A stretch of 64,000 bases of DNA from Polytrichum commune (GCA_950295325.1 OX485805.1:498501-562500), one strand, 5' to 3'. Counted from the first letter of the stretch, positions 13,814 to 25,350 are shown. Program-made: numbers and translations. The notes: generated by a model not told the origin, from the sequence alone.

Positions 13814-14683
13814 CTAGTGGTGTACTAATTGTCCCATTTCATTGAGGTGGGGGAACGGGGGTTGTTTATTATCTACTTTTGTTTTGTTTAGGACTAGGTA
13901 TGTGAGGTACCTGATGGCATTTTGGTGTATGTTTTTCATGAGGGTTTTGATGTTAGTTTTTGGGATTTTGAGTTTGGTAAGTTTGTCTATGCAATGTTTG
14001 TGTATAGCTCCTCTTACTCCAACTGTGATGCTAACAAGGGGGTTGGTCATCCATTTTTTGTATGGTGTCAATTAATGGGTTGTATTTGGTGTGTCTGTGC
14101 ATGAGGGCTTGTTCAGGGAATCTCCCGTGACAATATGTGAATTCAATTAGTTGTGTGGTGTGTGTAGGGGAGGGTCATATAGGTGTTTGTGTTTGGTTTG
14201 GGGCTCCAAGTATGCATAAGACGTTTGGCCTTACTTTGGCTTGGCATTGGCATTTTGTTTATGGGCATATGCATTTAAGGAACCATTATGGGATTGTTTG
14301 GTCTTGCGGTTGATTGTTAAGGATGCATGCGTTGGTTAGTGTGAAGAACCGAGTGTTTTTGTTGGCTTGTAATGTCTTGGTAATGAGGTGTACCGCTTTG
14401 TTGTGTCTTGCAATTCGTAGGCCTTTTCGATATGGGTTTTCACATGTTGATAATAGGTGGGGCCATGTGTCTCTATCGTTGTTACGACATAGTGTACAGT
14501 TGAGATTATGATGTGTGAAGGACCACAATATATTTTTTCTTGTGATTGCCCATGTATTGGGCATACTTGAATTTTAGAGTTTGGGTAATTTGGGTATCCG
14601 ACACATTTTCATTTTTCCAAAAGTGGTTGGAGAGTTTTTGGTTTGTTTGGTAGTTTGATAACCATTTGTCTATGCATGGGAAT
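13814..14683 (-). mobile_element. LINE retrotransposon remnant, 3' half (CCHC finger and C-terminal tail)
   Basis: Read on the minus strand, this continues directly from the RNase H remnant at 28475-28945, on the other side of the hAT insertion. It encodes a C-x2-C-x9-H-x4-C finger (minus 14498-14442, CTLC...H...C), typical of the region after the RNase H domain in plant L1-type LINEs. A conserved-looking basic tail follows at 14071-13814. Frameshifts and stops show it is dead. The 3' end of the LINE cannot be fixed exactly; I see no clear poly(A) tract. Confidence 0.75.
14676..14683. repeat. Left 8-bp target-site duplication ATGGGAAT
   Basis: ATGGGAAT abuts the first base of the hAT terminal repeat and recurs exactly at 28475-28482 after its last base. 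It fits the hAT target consensus nTnnnnAn. Confidence 0.95.
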
Positions 14684-14769
14684 CAGGGTTGTCTATCGCG
14701 ACGTCATGACGGGGTCGTGCCGTCATGACGCGTCGTGTCGGGTCGGACCCCTCCGTCACGACACAATAG
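14684..14769 (+). repeat. hAT left terminal inverted repeat and subterminal motifs
   Basis: A 13-bp perfect terminal repeat (CAGGGTTGTCTAT) is followed by GTCATGACGG-type motifs at 14703 and 14722. A 19-bp copy of right-end sequence lies at 14751-14769 in direct orientation. Clustered short subterminal motifs are typical transposase-binding arrays of hAT elements; binding here is inferred. Confidence 0.85.
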
Positions 14770-14971
14770 GCTCCTCGTAGGGTCAAACTAGGGTCAACCT
14801 AGTAGGGTGGGTAAAATACTTACCTTCTTGCCAAGGTGGCGTCCTATGTGGCAAAAAATGCCGACGTGGATGTGCATATTTCCCTTGGCATGTAAACCAT
14901 TTTGCCATTGTGTTTACCATTTTGTTAAAATCAAAGTAATAAAATATTACTAAGGAGGGTGTAGGTCGGAC

Positions 14972-15242
14972 GCGGGGGGGGGGGGGGGGGAGGGAAGGTA
15001 GGGTAGGGTCGGGGGGGGGGGGGGGTAGGGTCGGGGTAGGGTCGGGGAGGGAAGGTAGGACGGGGAGGGAGGACGGGGAGGTATGGGGTTAGGGTACGGG
15101 GAACGAGCGGAAGGTAAGTGGGAACGGGGGGAGGGGGGGCGGACGGGGGGGAACGTGGGGAGCGTGGGGAGCGGGTTTAGGAGGTTTGGATAGGATGGGA
15201 ACGGGATTAGGAGAACGGGGAAGGGGAACGGGAGGGAGGACG
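14972..15242 (+). promoter_or_regulatory. G-rich tract upstream of the RING cargo gene
   Basis: This is a long run of G-tracts broken by A, TA, TC or GGTCGG units, with uninterrupted G runs of more than ten. It ends within a few bases of a TATA box at 15246-15253. The related tracts beside the transposase and kinase genes carry the same GGTCGGACGGG wording. It has strong G-quadruplex potential on the + strand. Confidence 0.7.
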
Positions 15243-15245
15243 GGG

Positions 15246-15253
15246 TATATAAG
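15246..15253 (+). promoter_or_regulatory. TATA box, RING cargo gene
   Basis: TATATAAG lies immediately after the G-rich tract and 340 bp before the first ATG of the RING gene (15593). Confidence 0.6.
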
Positions 15254-15592
15254 TGGGGGGACCACTTATCTACCTCATTCTACTCCTTGTGGGAGCCCGG
15301 TCGGCCCTCCTCTTAAAGAGAGCGTGGGGCACGCGGGGCACTCGGGGGAGTGTGGGGTCCCAATTTGGGGGCCCTTTTATCTTTATTGGGGAAATATTCA
15401 CGTGTTTTGTGGGTGTGTTTTTGGTGGCTGTTTTTTGACTTTAATTTTTAACAACATTTTTGAACTTATTCCACGGCAACACTATTTTGAAGTGTATGCT
15501 TGGATGTTTTTGTAGCATTATTATGAAGTGCAAGTAGTATTTTAAAACTTTAGAGTTATACACTAGACTTAGAAACCACAATTGGGCTGGAT

Positions 15593-17907
15593 ATGGCAAG
15601 TGGAGGATCTATAGACATGGCAAGTGGAAGATCAAGGGAGGCCAAAAAATATCAACGCAAGTTCGCTGAGTTGGAGTAGGATATTTATGATGACCACACC
15701 CAAAAAACGAGGACAGGTTGGGAGAGGGTATCACAGCCGTGGACTGCGAATATTGCAATGCAATATGTGGGCTTTCCTTACTTTGATCGTTTGTGGCCAA
15801 GACCTTGTAACGAGATACATTGCAGGTCCACCAGTGCGAATTATAACCAACTTCAAGATGTGGAGACAAAATGGAGATTTTTAACAATCCTTAGAAATAT
15901 CTCCAATTTGGAAAGATGGCGCAAGGGCGCAATTCCGAAGTCAGTGGTATGTATGATGTATGCGGAGCACGTGTTGCGAGTTAGAGTGGATTGGTCGAGT
16001 TTGGGTGCTCTGAATGAGAAGAAATTTGGAGGTATTGGAATTGCATTCACTAAGTGTACAGTTCCAAATATTCCATACATTCCCGTTCCGGAATGGTTCA
16101 GGGAGAATTCCAGACTAGTAGATGATAGTAGGACCCCAGTTCCAGATGGTCGGGAACCAAAAAGACACGTCATTCTTGTTGAGCAGACAATGACATTAAG
16201 ACAGTAAGTGGGGAGGTGGTTGCAAATATGGAGGACGGTATGGAGGATACCGTAAACGAAGAAAACATTGTAGAAGTTGAGGTCAACAATTTGATCAACG
16301 AGGTGGGTAACGAGATAAACCTTGGTGAACTTGGAGGGGACACATTGGAGAGCAAAATGGAGGAATTGCGTAAGCAACATGTTGAGGAAATTCGTGAGTA
16401 CAAAGCAAGGATTCTCGATTTGGAAAATCAAGTTGCAATACGTATGATGAGGGGGCTGGCAGTTCAAGCAATGCACCAATGGCAACAACTGACAGTAATT
16501 TTCAGTCTTTGCAAGTAGAGAGGGACACAGCTTTAGAAGAAACCAAGATTGCAAAGTCACAAACTTTGGAAGTATGTACGATGAATCAAGTAATGCAATA
16601 AAAGATGGAGGCTTTGCAGAAAGAGGTGGTTGACATACATCAACAACTTCAAGTGGTCAATGAAGTTGTTGTTGATTACAAAGCCAAGATTGACCTTGAT
16701 ATTCTTGGTCAACTGGAGGAGCAGAATGACAAGCTAAAGAAATTTCTCTTGGATGCGATTGTGGAGCGCAAAAATATGAGGACATGTACATTGTTTGCTA
16801 TGGGAAAGGCCCGGCAATTTGAAACTGAGTTTAAGAGCATCCAGAAAAAATGGAACCGCAATCAGAGAATGCGGAACATGATGCTCACTTCGTGGCCAGA
16901 AGATGAGCAGATGTACCATAGTTGGTGGGATGGGTGTAATTGGACATTGCCAAGCGGAAGCATCGATTAGAAGCAAGTGCCGGATGAAAATCACCATTGG
17001 GATATGCAACAAGTGCATGAATATCATGTCCGCATGATTGGTGAGAAGTTATGGCCAAATCCACATCCAATGGTTTTTTACGGATCCGTGTGTGCGATTT
17101 GCCAATGTCCATTTGGCCTAAAAGGATGCTTTCAAGTTGGATCATGTGGGGCCCAATTCCATCCACAATGTCTAATAGAGAATATGATCAAGAACCGCCA
17201 ATGTCCTCATTGTAGATCACCCTTTCACCCTCGTTTGTACCTCCAATTTGGCCTTCGGGATTACATGCCTAACAACTGGGTGTTAAAGCCATGAGACTTT
17301 CATTTCGAACTTCAAGAGTTTGATGGGCAGTGTGTTGAATAAGTTGGTTATACAATTGTGCCAATGTTGAGTTATGGAACAAGAACAAGAATAGAGCATG
17401 GACACAGAGTGCACGTCAAATTTTGTATGTTGCAGACGAGTTGTATCCCAACAAGCCCCCCGAGCATGGCTTGAAAAGGGTTTTTTACCAAACTCTGGGT
17501 TGGCATTGGGATACAACAAGCAGACAATTAAAGAGCGGCAAACACCCTCCTTGGTACAATGCAGCAGGTCTCGAATCAGTATCGGAGCATGATTTGGAAC
17601 AAGATGCAGATGACATGCCTATGGAACGGGATCCGAGACTTGAATTGCAATTAGAGGAGGGGTACCACCAGAATAGGCTGCAATTGATGCGCTCTTGCAT
17701 AGAGTTACGGGTGATGCGGTTTTGAAATGGCTAAATGGTAGGCCCAGACCACGTAATGCCGTTCCATTGTCTCGCGGAAGTCGCCCATATGTCACCCGTG
17801 GAATAGCGCGAAACATGGAAGCTGGTGAATCATCACGAGCACGACGAGGACTTCATCTTCATCCAGCTACTTCAGTGGCTACAGACCTCGATTCAGATTC
17901 GGATTAG
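15593..17907 (+). pseudogene. Coiled-coil RING-finger protein (E3 ligase-like), hAT cargo, broken
   Basis: ATG 15593 opens a frame that continues, with interruptions, to the acidic C-terminus at 17907. It runs through an N-terminal region (to about 16207), a charged coiled coil (about 16240-16900), a RING finger (about 17085-17225) and a basic Arg-rich tail. The RING shows CAIC, GSCGAQFHPQC and CPHC spacing, a C3H-type arrangement compatible with a ubiquitin ligase. Breaks seen: in-frame TAG at 15677, frameshift near 16207, frameshift near 16500, TAA at about 16602, TAG at 16968, TGA at 17292 and frameshifts near 17420 and 17700. One or two could be introns (GTAAGT at 16206), but not all. Ligase activity and any role in transposition are inference. 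Confidence 0.75.
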
Positions 17908-18500
17908 GAATTTTTGTAAATTGTTTAGAAAGTTGTACAGGAAGGGAGGAAAATTTTGGACACAATGAACATATTTCATATTAAAAAAATATGTAATATG
18001 AAGAGGATTTACTGACAATTTTTCATTTCATAGTGGTTAGAACGTGTAAAAGATATCATATGGATGCCATATGTTTTAATGTTTTTTGAAAATTTTAAAG
18101 ACTTACTTGAATAATAGTCATTCATATGATAGTCTCACTAAGAGTACTATTAACTAATAACTACATAGCCAATATTGAATAACACATAAAGATATAATTA
18201 TGTAAAACACATAGAAATATTCCAAAAAATAGAAAGCCACCAACGAAGCATATACAATCGAACAATAGATGGCTTGCAATATTTATAAAAAAAATTGCTT
18301 CAAGAAGCTCAATAAATAAAAAGAAAATTCTATTCACCGTAAGAATAATACATCATAATAAACGATACAACTGCGAAGGTAGCATTCGCTTTGTGGTCTA
18401 AATGTCTTACCGAAGGCCCTAAGGTTGTATCAATTTTGACGTAAATAATAAATTACGGGAGTACGTGGGAACACCGAAAGACCACATTTTTGCAAAACCA
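17908..18500. other. AT-rich spacer between convergent RING and transposase genes
   Basis: No gene seen. The RING gene and the transposase point toward each other here, so this should contain both 3' ends. It is AT-rich, with several AATAAA-like strings on both strands. Confidence 0.5.
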
Positions 18501-21500
18501 TTACGTTCGAATCCGTACTGTGGGATCATTTGCTTCGACACATCTTGGGTCCTTTTCAGACTCGTCTGTGCTGAAATTATCATCTGTTTGGGGAGTCGCG
18601 CTCCGAAGACGCAACTCTCGGTCACGTTGTGAGTTAATTATCTTCTTGGTGGGCCGCGAGCCTTCTGCATCCTGTATGCCATTTTCATCTAGATGTGGTC
18701 TACCCTCATCTTCATTGTAGTCTTCAGCAGTAAACGAAAGCGATCTTCCTTGATACCTCTTCCTAGTACGTTTGACACCTCTCGTAGTTCTATGGCACCC
18801 TCCACCCCTACCACGACTTGAAACATTGTGTATAGCAACCAAAGTAGCACCCACAGTAGTTGCTAGTGAAACACCCAATCTAGAAGTATTGGCAATACTT
18901 CGAGTGAGATGACGATGTTGACGTTGTGCATGCACTTGCACAGTAGAGGTGGATGCAATTCCTTGAAGAGCATGACATCGGGTTATAGGCATTTCGGCAA
19001 CATTGGACGTTTGAACTTCGGTACGATGGTTGGATATGAGGGAGGCGTCCATAGATTTGGAATGTACTCTGGCTAGAAGTGGATCCTGTTGAACATGCGT
19101 TGGCTCGTTTGCGGGTAGTACATTGTCACCTCCACCAAAAGAAAGGGAATCGCTGTGAGGTTGCAAGGAATCTACTTCAATTCCTACATTCTCTGTTGCC
19201 CCCATAGCAACATTATGGTCAAGGCGACAACCTTGTCCAGTATGGAGGGTTTCAAAAGGTGGACCTCCAATAGACCCCTCATGATCGTCATGCATTCCGT
19301 CGTTATTATGGGGGACATCCGCTTCATCAAAATCAAACACCCCAATGTTTCTATCATTACTATTATAACCCTCATCTTCATCATCAGAATCAGATTTCTC
19401 TGAATCGAGATCATCCAAATCATCGTCAATGTCATCAACATTGTTGTCGTCATCATTTCCGGCCCTATCATTTGGATCCACGTCAACTTCGTTGTCATCT
19501 TCTTCGTCAAGGTCATCGTCAGAATGAACCTCATTCACTTCGTACCATTGTGCAGGTCTCGGGCCCCTCCGATGTCGAATGAGCCTACTATTGGTATATA
19601 TGTAGACGAGGTCCTCAGTACGACTATGCTTCAAGCGATTGCGACTCTTGTTGTGAACATATGAATACATGCTCCAATTGCGCTCACATGCGGACGCGGA
19701 ACATACTTGTGCAAGGATACGTCTCGCTATTGTTTGGAGGGCCTTAGCTCCACCTCCCATTGCATCCCACCATTCATGGAGAGGTGCGGCATGCACGTTC
19801 GGGTCTGTAGAATCAGCAAAAGGCCCTCGATTTTCAAGGAAATTTTGGTACTGGTGGAGGATTTGGACATAAGTATCTTGATCTGGAGTAAGTCTGCGAA
19901 GAACTCGATTTAGGATTGTCCTCGAATTCTCATGCTCATGGAGTGGGGCCCAACCACGTAGAAGCGGATTTAACATCGCTCCAACCCAATGAAGATCATT
20001 CAACATCAACCTCCATATATTTTCAAACGTTACCATAGCATTTGCAACAAGCTCAGGGCTTAAGCGAAATGGAGGTTTACTGAATCCACGAATATGGGTT
20101 TGTAAATCATGCATGACCTTCCAAGCCAATCCCATTGCAGGCGCCTTGCCATCAAATACACAAAGAGCTTTAACAACCGGGATCACCATATACAAGAAAT
20201 TTTCGCACGTGTTCCAGAATCCATCGGAACGTATAAAGCGTCGCACTTCAAAACCCTTCGTCCAAGTGGTGCTTGATCTCCTCCTCAAATCACGCATTAT
20301 AGTAGACCAATCATCATCAACCACCATTCTTTCCAAAGCATTGCGTACTTGAAGAAGACGTTCTATCATGATGAAGCTTGTTGTAAAACGGGTCTCTACA
20401 GGTAGGCGGAGTGAGAGATTTGGTGACAACCTCCAGAATATAGCTTGAGGAGCATGATGGTTTTTTATAAAAACACAAATATGGCGCCCTTTTTTTACCA
20501 ACTTTTTCACCCATTCCTCCTTCCCCCAATCTTCTAAGAGGAGATCTAGGCAATGCGCAACACATCCTTGAACATATAGATCGGGATTTGCTTGAATCAA
20601 GTCGCGGCAAGCGGAGGCCATAACCGGGGCATTGTCGGTGCAAACTTGGACCACATTATGTCGACCAACCTTTTCCACAAATGGTTGAATTTGAGCAGCA
20701 ACGTAGACATGATCCTTGTGATTCCCCGTGGTATCAATGGTACCCAAGAAGACGTCTCCCTTTGTGCCACATTGAAGAACGTTTAGGAGAGGTCTGTTTT
20801 GCACGTTGTCCCATCCATCACAACATATTGTAACGCCGTATTTGTCAACGGAATTCCCCAGCTTCTCCTTCACTTCCCTGTCTAGGTCAACCTTTTTATC
20901 AGTTAACAACTTCGTATGGATGGCATTGTACGATGGTGGTGTGTAGGCTGGCATTCGATGACGGGCAGTTTCACGCACAGCATGAACAAATGCTGGATGT
21001 CTCACAATGTTGAAAGGAATGTTAGCTTCATAAAAAGCCGTTGCCCATGCTCTATCGAGGAGTTGTTTTGTTGACACATTGAACCCCTCCGGTATGTTGA
21101 GTTGACGTAGTTCACGAGGAGGTGTGCTATATATCACAAGATCAGAATGTTAAGTGGATTGGGACATAAGCAAAGGCTATGTTTCACTAACTACGGAGTC
21201 CGCTATAATAGGCTCTAGAGGTACATCATCTCGCATCGGAGAGTCCTCATTTACAATGCCTACATGTAAGGGCACATTGCCTCCGCAATTTTCAAACAAG
21301 ACCCTAATATGCGGGGGTACCATCCTACATGAGGAAACATCACAAGCACCCCCTAAAGGAGGTCTATAACCAAGGTGGGCCAACATTCTATTTCCTCGGT
21401 AAGATATGACGAACAAGCAAAACCTACATTTAACCTGCCTTTGTGATTTACCGGGAACCAGCCCCTTATCCTCGTACCAATGATCCCATGCATCATTTCG

Positions 21501-21509
21501 GCGTGGCAT
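18501..21509 (-). CDS. hAT transposase (BED finger, DUF659, hATC), frame interrupted once
   Basis: ATG 21509 starts a BED-type region with W..W, C-x2-C and a downstream His (to 21180). After two in-frame stops (TAG 21177-21179 and a TAA nearby) the same frame runs uninterrupted for 878 codons to 18501. Numbering from the GTG at 21137, the catalytic triad reads D107 (CCDGW), D168 (CTDNA) and E485 (ACERNWS). C192/H195 form the GCVAHC motif, and a hATC dimerisation domain lies at about 455-520. A long Asp/Glu-rich then Arg-rich tail (about 535-878) is unusual. The stops between BED and DUF659 are either decay or a short intron; no GT-AG pair of a length divisible by three was found. A TTTGCAG acceptor at about 21535 suggests a 5' UTR intron. 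Confidence 0.88.
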
Positions 21510-21690
21510 GACTTCAACAAAACCTGCAAATACAAACAATGTAGAGCCAGTAGCTTTGATCGCATACTAGGTCCTGTTTAAGAGTGCCACAAGGGCATCC
21601 CTAATTCACAGTGACCAAAATGGACAAAGTATCCTCTGCAATCGGGTCTCACTATGACAGTGGAGGCAAAAATGGCACCTTGAACCCTTA

Positions 21691-21697
21691 ATTTATA
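21691..21697 (-). promoter_or_regulatory. TATA box, hAT transposase
   Basis: TATAAAT on the minus strand, about 180 bp before the transposase ATG and directly downstream (in the sense of transcription) of a G-rich tract. Confidence 0.5.
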
Positions 21698-21726
21698 GTA
21701 CTCATGGAGGAGGTTAACCAATCTAG

Positions 21727-21890
21727 AGTGGGAACGGGGTCGGACGGGGCGGGAACGGGAACGGGTCGGACGTGGTGGGAACGGGCAGGGAACGGGAACG
21801 GGTAGGGTGGTCAGACGGGGAGGGAGGACGGGGGGGTCGGACGGGGGGGTCGGACGGGGGGGGGGGAGGGGAGGGAGGGGAGGGGAGGTT
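21727..21890 (+). promoter_or_regulatory. G-rich tract upstream of the transposase
   Basis: Repeated GGGAACGGG and GGTCGGACGGGG units on the + strand, about 30 bp beyond the transposase TATA box. It uses the same vocabulary as the tracts at 14972 and 27973, although this gene runs on the minus strand. Confidence 0.65.
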
Positions 21891-22727
21891 AGTTAAATTA
21901 ATTAATTAATTTAATGGATGATTATTTAATTAAAAAGAAGTTTAATTAAATATAATCTATGTCATATATAATTAGAATATAAACGTAGATTCTAAAAAAT
22001 AAACATAAGATCTATGTTGGTGTTAAGTCATATTACTAAGGATAAGTATCTCGTTTGTTTTTTAAATGTTCAACATGTTTAAATATACTAATTCTTATTC
22101 ACTAGCACTTCAAGATTGATATTTTGATTGGATATTAGTGGATTGATTGCATTATGCTTATATTCACATGCTCTATATGACATAATGTAATTGATATTTG
22201 TACATTTTTTGGGGGGGATTTTGTTAATGTTGTATTTAGAACCCGTCCAAAGTGGATTTGAACCCGTCCAAGGCTAAATTAGGGTCTAAACAAATCTCAA
22301 TAGCTATAAAGCCCCGGAATAGTTGGTGATGTCTAAAAGGTAGTTGCACTTTTCCGAATAGTCAAAGGGTACCCTCCTAGCATTGCTACTTGATGGCACT
22401 TGCGCAATAGGGTGAACTTGAAGCCCCTTGATGCTCTTATGCAGGTCTTTATTTGTGGGCTTGAAGTGGATGCAATGGATTGGGCTACCATCTTCATCAT
22501 TTGAAGAAACATATGAACATTTTAGAATTAGAGGGTAAACATGAAGATGATGCGGCAACACTACACAAGACATTAGACATACCATATCCAAAAGCTCAAA
22601 TTTTATCTTATTTTTACACCATGCATGCATATCCTAGCTTCGATCTGAGATACTCAAGCAAAAGCATTGTACCACTACCAAGAAGATAAGTAACATGTAT
22701 CTATTGAGTTGTTGTATCTGAAAATAC
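21891..22727. other. hAT interior, no supported gene
   Basis: AT-rich DNA with short ORFs on both strands (for example minus 22630-22304) that I cannot assign. It may be part of a decayed exon series leading to the ORF at 23386. Confidence 0.35.
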
Positions 22728-23120
22728 ATTGGTTGTGAAACCATATGAACCACTAAGGTTGAAGCACAAATTAGTGATTTGTTGAATGAAAAAGCATTCG
22801 GATGCGCGATATTGGTTGTGAAACCATATGAACCATTAAGGTTGAAGCACAAATTAGTGATTTGTTGAATGAAAAAGCATTCGGATGCGCGATATTGGTT
22901 GTGAAACCATATGAACCATTAAGGTTGAAGCACAAATTAGTGATTTGTTGAATGAAAAAGCATTCGGATGCGCGATATTGGTTGTGAAACCATATGAATC
23001 ACTAAGGTTGAAGCACAAATTAGTGATTTGTTGAATGAAAGTGCATTCAGATGTGCGACATGGGTTGTCAAACCATATGAACCACTAAAGTTGAAGCACA
23101 AATTAGTGATTTGTTGAATG
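22728..23120 (+). repeat. 83-bp tandem repeat, about 4.7 copies
   Basis: Copies begin at 22728, 22811, 22894, 22977 and 23060, with an exact 83-bp period. The middle copies are nearly identical and the last ones diverged. Each copy contains GGTTGTGAAACCATATGAA and GAAGCACAAATTAGTGATT. Because 83 is not a multiple of three, the array cannot be an in-frame protein repeat. Confidence 0.95.
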
Positions 23121-23385
23121 AGTGGATAACTAATCAAATATGGAAAGTTCAAAGAGGTATCAAAGACGTTTCCAATGCGGATGTCGGAAGACTTTTTTAA
23201 AAATGTACATTTTTTACCTAACCAACTTTATTTCTATTCTGATTGCGTCGATTTTATCTTACCAACGATAATTGGATCCTCTACATATTGGATTACATCA
23301 ATTATTGGTCATCGTCATCAAGTCCTTAAAGCTCAATATAAAAGTAGATCATTGAGACTCATACATATAACGAAGGTAGAATATC

Positions 23386-23844
23386 ATGGATAGGATGGAA
23401 AAAGATAGAGTCATGTTTGAGGATCTAGAATGCGATGAGGAGATACACAATTTAGACGACCCCCATATTCCATTCAATCCAACACCCGAGCGTGAGAGAG
23501 ATGAGAAAAATGTTAGGGATCGATTTCGTGATGAGTATGTCATGACTCCCTTCTCACAATCTACACAAACTTGGAGGATGGGGGCGGAGGAGGACCAACG
23601 ACGATATGCGGACACCTTTGAGATCGATACGGTGGAGAATGACAACACACAATGCGTGGGTGGAGATGTAAATGATCTGATTGATTTGTGTGCGGATATT
23701 TTAAAGAAGCCCGGGGATGTGAATGTGGAGGAGACTTCAATCGACATTGAAATAGTCAAGGTAGCGAGTGAATTTTCAAAGACTTTGCCTATTCGTAAGA
23801 AAATGAGAGGATTATCGCCTCATCGGCTACTATTGAAGGAATAG
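23386..23844 (+). CDS. Unidentified acidic protein ORF, hAT cargo
   Basis: 152 codons starting MDRMEKDRVMFEDLECDEE, rich in Asp, Glu and Arg, with no domain I recognise. The frame stops at TAG 23842-23844, then stays open for 27 more codons (ending PKKMDPRRKP), suggesting the TAG replaced a sense codon. An AATAAA-like signal follows at about 24010. It may be the last exon of a gene whose upstream exons are decayed or unrecognised. Codon-like composition favours this strand over the overlapping minus ORF (23759-23349), which is serine-rich from complementing acidic codons. Confidence 0.4.
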   Translation: MDRMEKDRVMFEDLECDEEIHNLDDPHIPFNPTPERERDEKNVRDRFRDEYVMTPFSQSTQTWRMGAEEDQRRYADTFEIDTVENDNTQCVGGDVNDLIDLCADILKKPGDVNVEETSIDIEIVKVASEFSKTLPIRKKMRGLSPHRLLLKE

Positions 23845-24277
23845 GTGAAAGACCGAACGATTAGCTATATTGATTTACTTCGGCCGAATCCTCCTAAAAA
23901 AATGGACCCTCGCCGGAAGCCATGAGCATCTACGAGGTTGGCATGACGGAAGTCAAGTTGACGGAATGAACTGAAATATTAGAGTTTGCATGGTTAATTC
24001 ATGTATATGATTAATAAAGAGTATTTGTATCGTCGTCGCAATAATAAAGTTATGACTTGTATAATATGTTGTACCACTTCTATGATTTTTTTTTAATTTT
24101 AATTCACCAACCGATTATTACTGCATACTTCTATGACTTTAGTACATCGTAACACCTATCAACAACAACCCTTAAAGTTCAGCCTTGGCCCCAAATTCCA
24201 TTGAAAGTATTGAGGGGGACCTTCGCGAACATGGTTTAGTCCTCACCTACTTAACCATTAAAGACATATGCTTTTCT

Positions 24278-24449
24278 AATATCACACCCAAAATCTCTTT
24301 CAAATATACAATACAGTTGTATTTTACTTTATGCTTGTTCATCTCAACAGAAACTGTTCATCTCAACAAGAGAAAATGTTGAGATGAACAAGCACAAAAA
24401 AAAATACAATTGTGTTGTATATTTGAAAGAGATTTTGGGTGTGGTATTA
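24278..24449. mobile_element. 172-bp foldback element (MITE-like) nested in the hAT element
   Basis: The two halves are reverse complements with few mismatches. The left arm starts TAATATCACACCCAAAATC and the right arm ends with the matching GGGTGTGGTATTA, meeting around 24364. A further GTTGARATGAACAAGCACAAAA copy lies just right of it (about 24489). It is non-coding. Confidence 0.8.
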
Positions 24450-24917
24450 AATCTCCACATTTTCTCTTGTTGAGATGAACAATTTCTGTTGAAATGAACA
24501 AGCACAAAACAAAATGAAACTAAGCATCAACTTCTCAGTTCCAAGAGAAACTTTTTTTAACCACTTTACGCTCACCCTTAGTTTATTAGTGTCATTCTAG
24601 TATACTTTATTATGTGGATGTTAACTATAGTTATATGTATATAGTCAAACTATAGTTTTTTTTTCCCCATAAAATGTGATTGCAAAACATCTAGTTAACT
24701 CAAGCTATTTTGACAATTCATAATCATATATGTGCTATGATGAGATGAATGCAATGTCGAAGGACGAGGGTTGGATGATTCTTATCCATATGAAGAAATA
24801 AAGAAGTAATTCAAGCATATAGAAAGGATAATTAAGTTTATATATAGAAACACTTGAAACTTCTTAAAGTATCTATATATAGAAAGACTTGAGACTTCTA
24901 AAAGTATCTCATAGAAC

Positions 24918-25015
24918 GCTATGGGGCGGGGGAAACGCTAGGGAACGGGTGGGAGCGGGGAGGAAACGGTGGCGGACGGGGGGTAGGGAGCGGGGGGGTG
25001 ACTGGATGGGGGGAC
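24918..25015 (+). repeat. Fourth G-rich tract of the hAT element
   Basis: GGGGCGGGGGAAACG and GGCGGACGGGGGG units like those of the gene-associated tracts, but shorter and with no convincing gene on either side. Confidence 0.6.
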
Positions 25016-25032
25016 TATTGTGTAGGGAATTG

Positions 25033-25158
25033 TTATTGCATATTCATGTAGAGGACTTCATTACCTATCCATGGATACCAAGAACTCATTTTTTGGACTT
25101 CATATGAATTTTTGAGAGCCAAAAAACCGACACTATGTCCAAACTTCCAAAAAATAGT
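25033..25158 (+). repeat. 126-bp direct repeat, copy 1
   Basis: Appears identical over 126 bp to copy 2 at 25225-25350; a 66-bp spacer separates them, so the unit is 192 bp. Identity implies a recent duplication inside the element. I recognise no coding content. Confidence 0.93.
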
Positions 25159-25224
25159 AACAAAGTGCAGATTCAAAGGGAACAGCATAGAATTGCGACC
25201 ATATACTTTTTGGCAGTAGAAATA

Positions 25225-25350
25225 TTATTGCATATTCATGTAGAGGACTTCATTACCTATCCATGGATACCAAGAACTCATTTTTTGGACTTCATATGAA
25301 TTTTTGAGAGCCAAAAAACCGACACTATGTCCAAACTTCCAAAAAATAGT
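25225..25350 (+). repeat. 126-bp direct repeat, copy 2
   Basis: Second copy of the unit at 25033-25158, same orientation, no mismatch seen by eye. Confidence 0.93.

Noticed and set aside
14972-15060. Telomere or centromere satellite
   Set aside because: G-runs lack a TTTAGGG period and occur four times inside one transposon beside promoters.
19184-19534. Met/Thr-rich 116-codon ORF within the hAT transposase
   Set aside because: Shadow of the Asp/Glu-rich tail in another frame.
21127-21191. 65-bp GTTAGT...ATATATAG intron between BED and DUF659 exons
   Set aside because: Removing 65 bases would shift the frame, while both exons are already in one frame.
22728-23120. CRISPR-like array
   Set aside because: Units are contiguous 83-bp repeats without unique spacers, in a plant-type genome.
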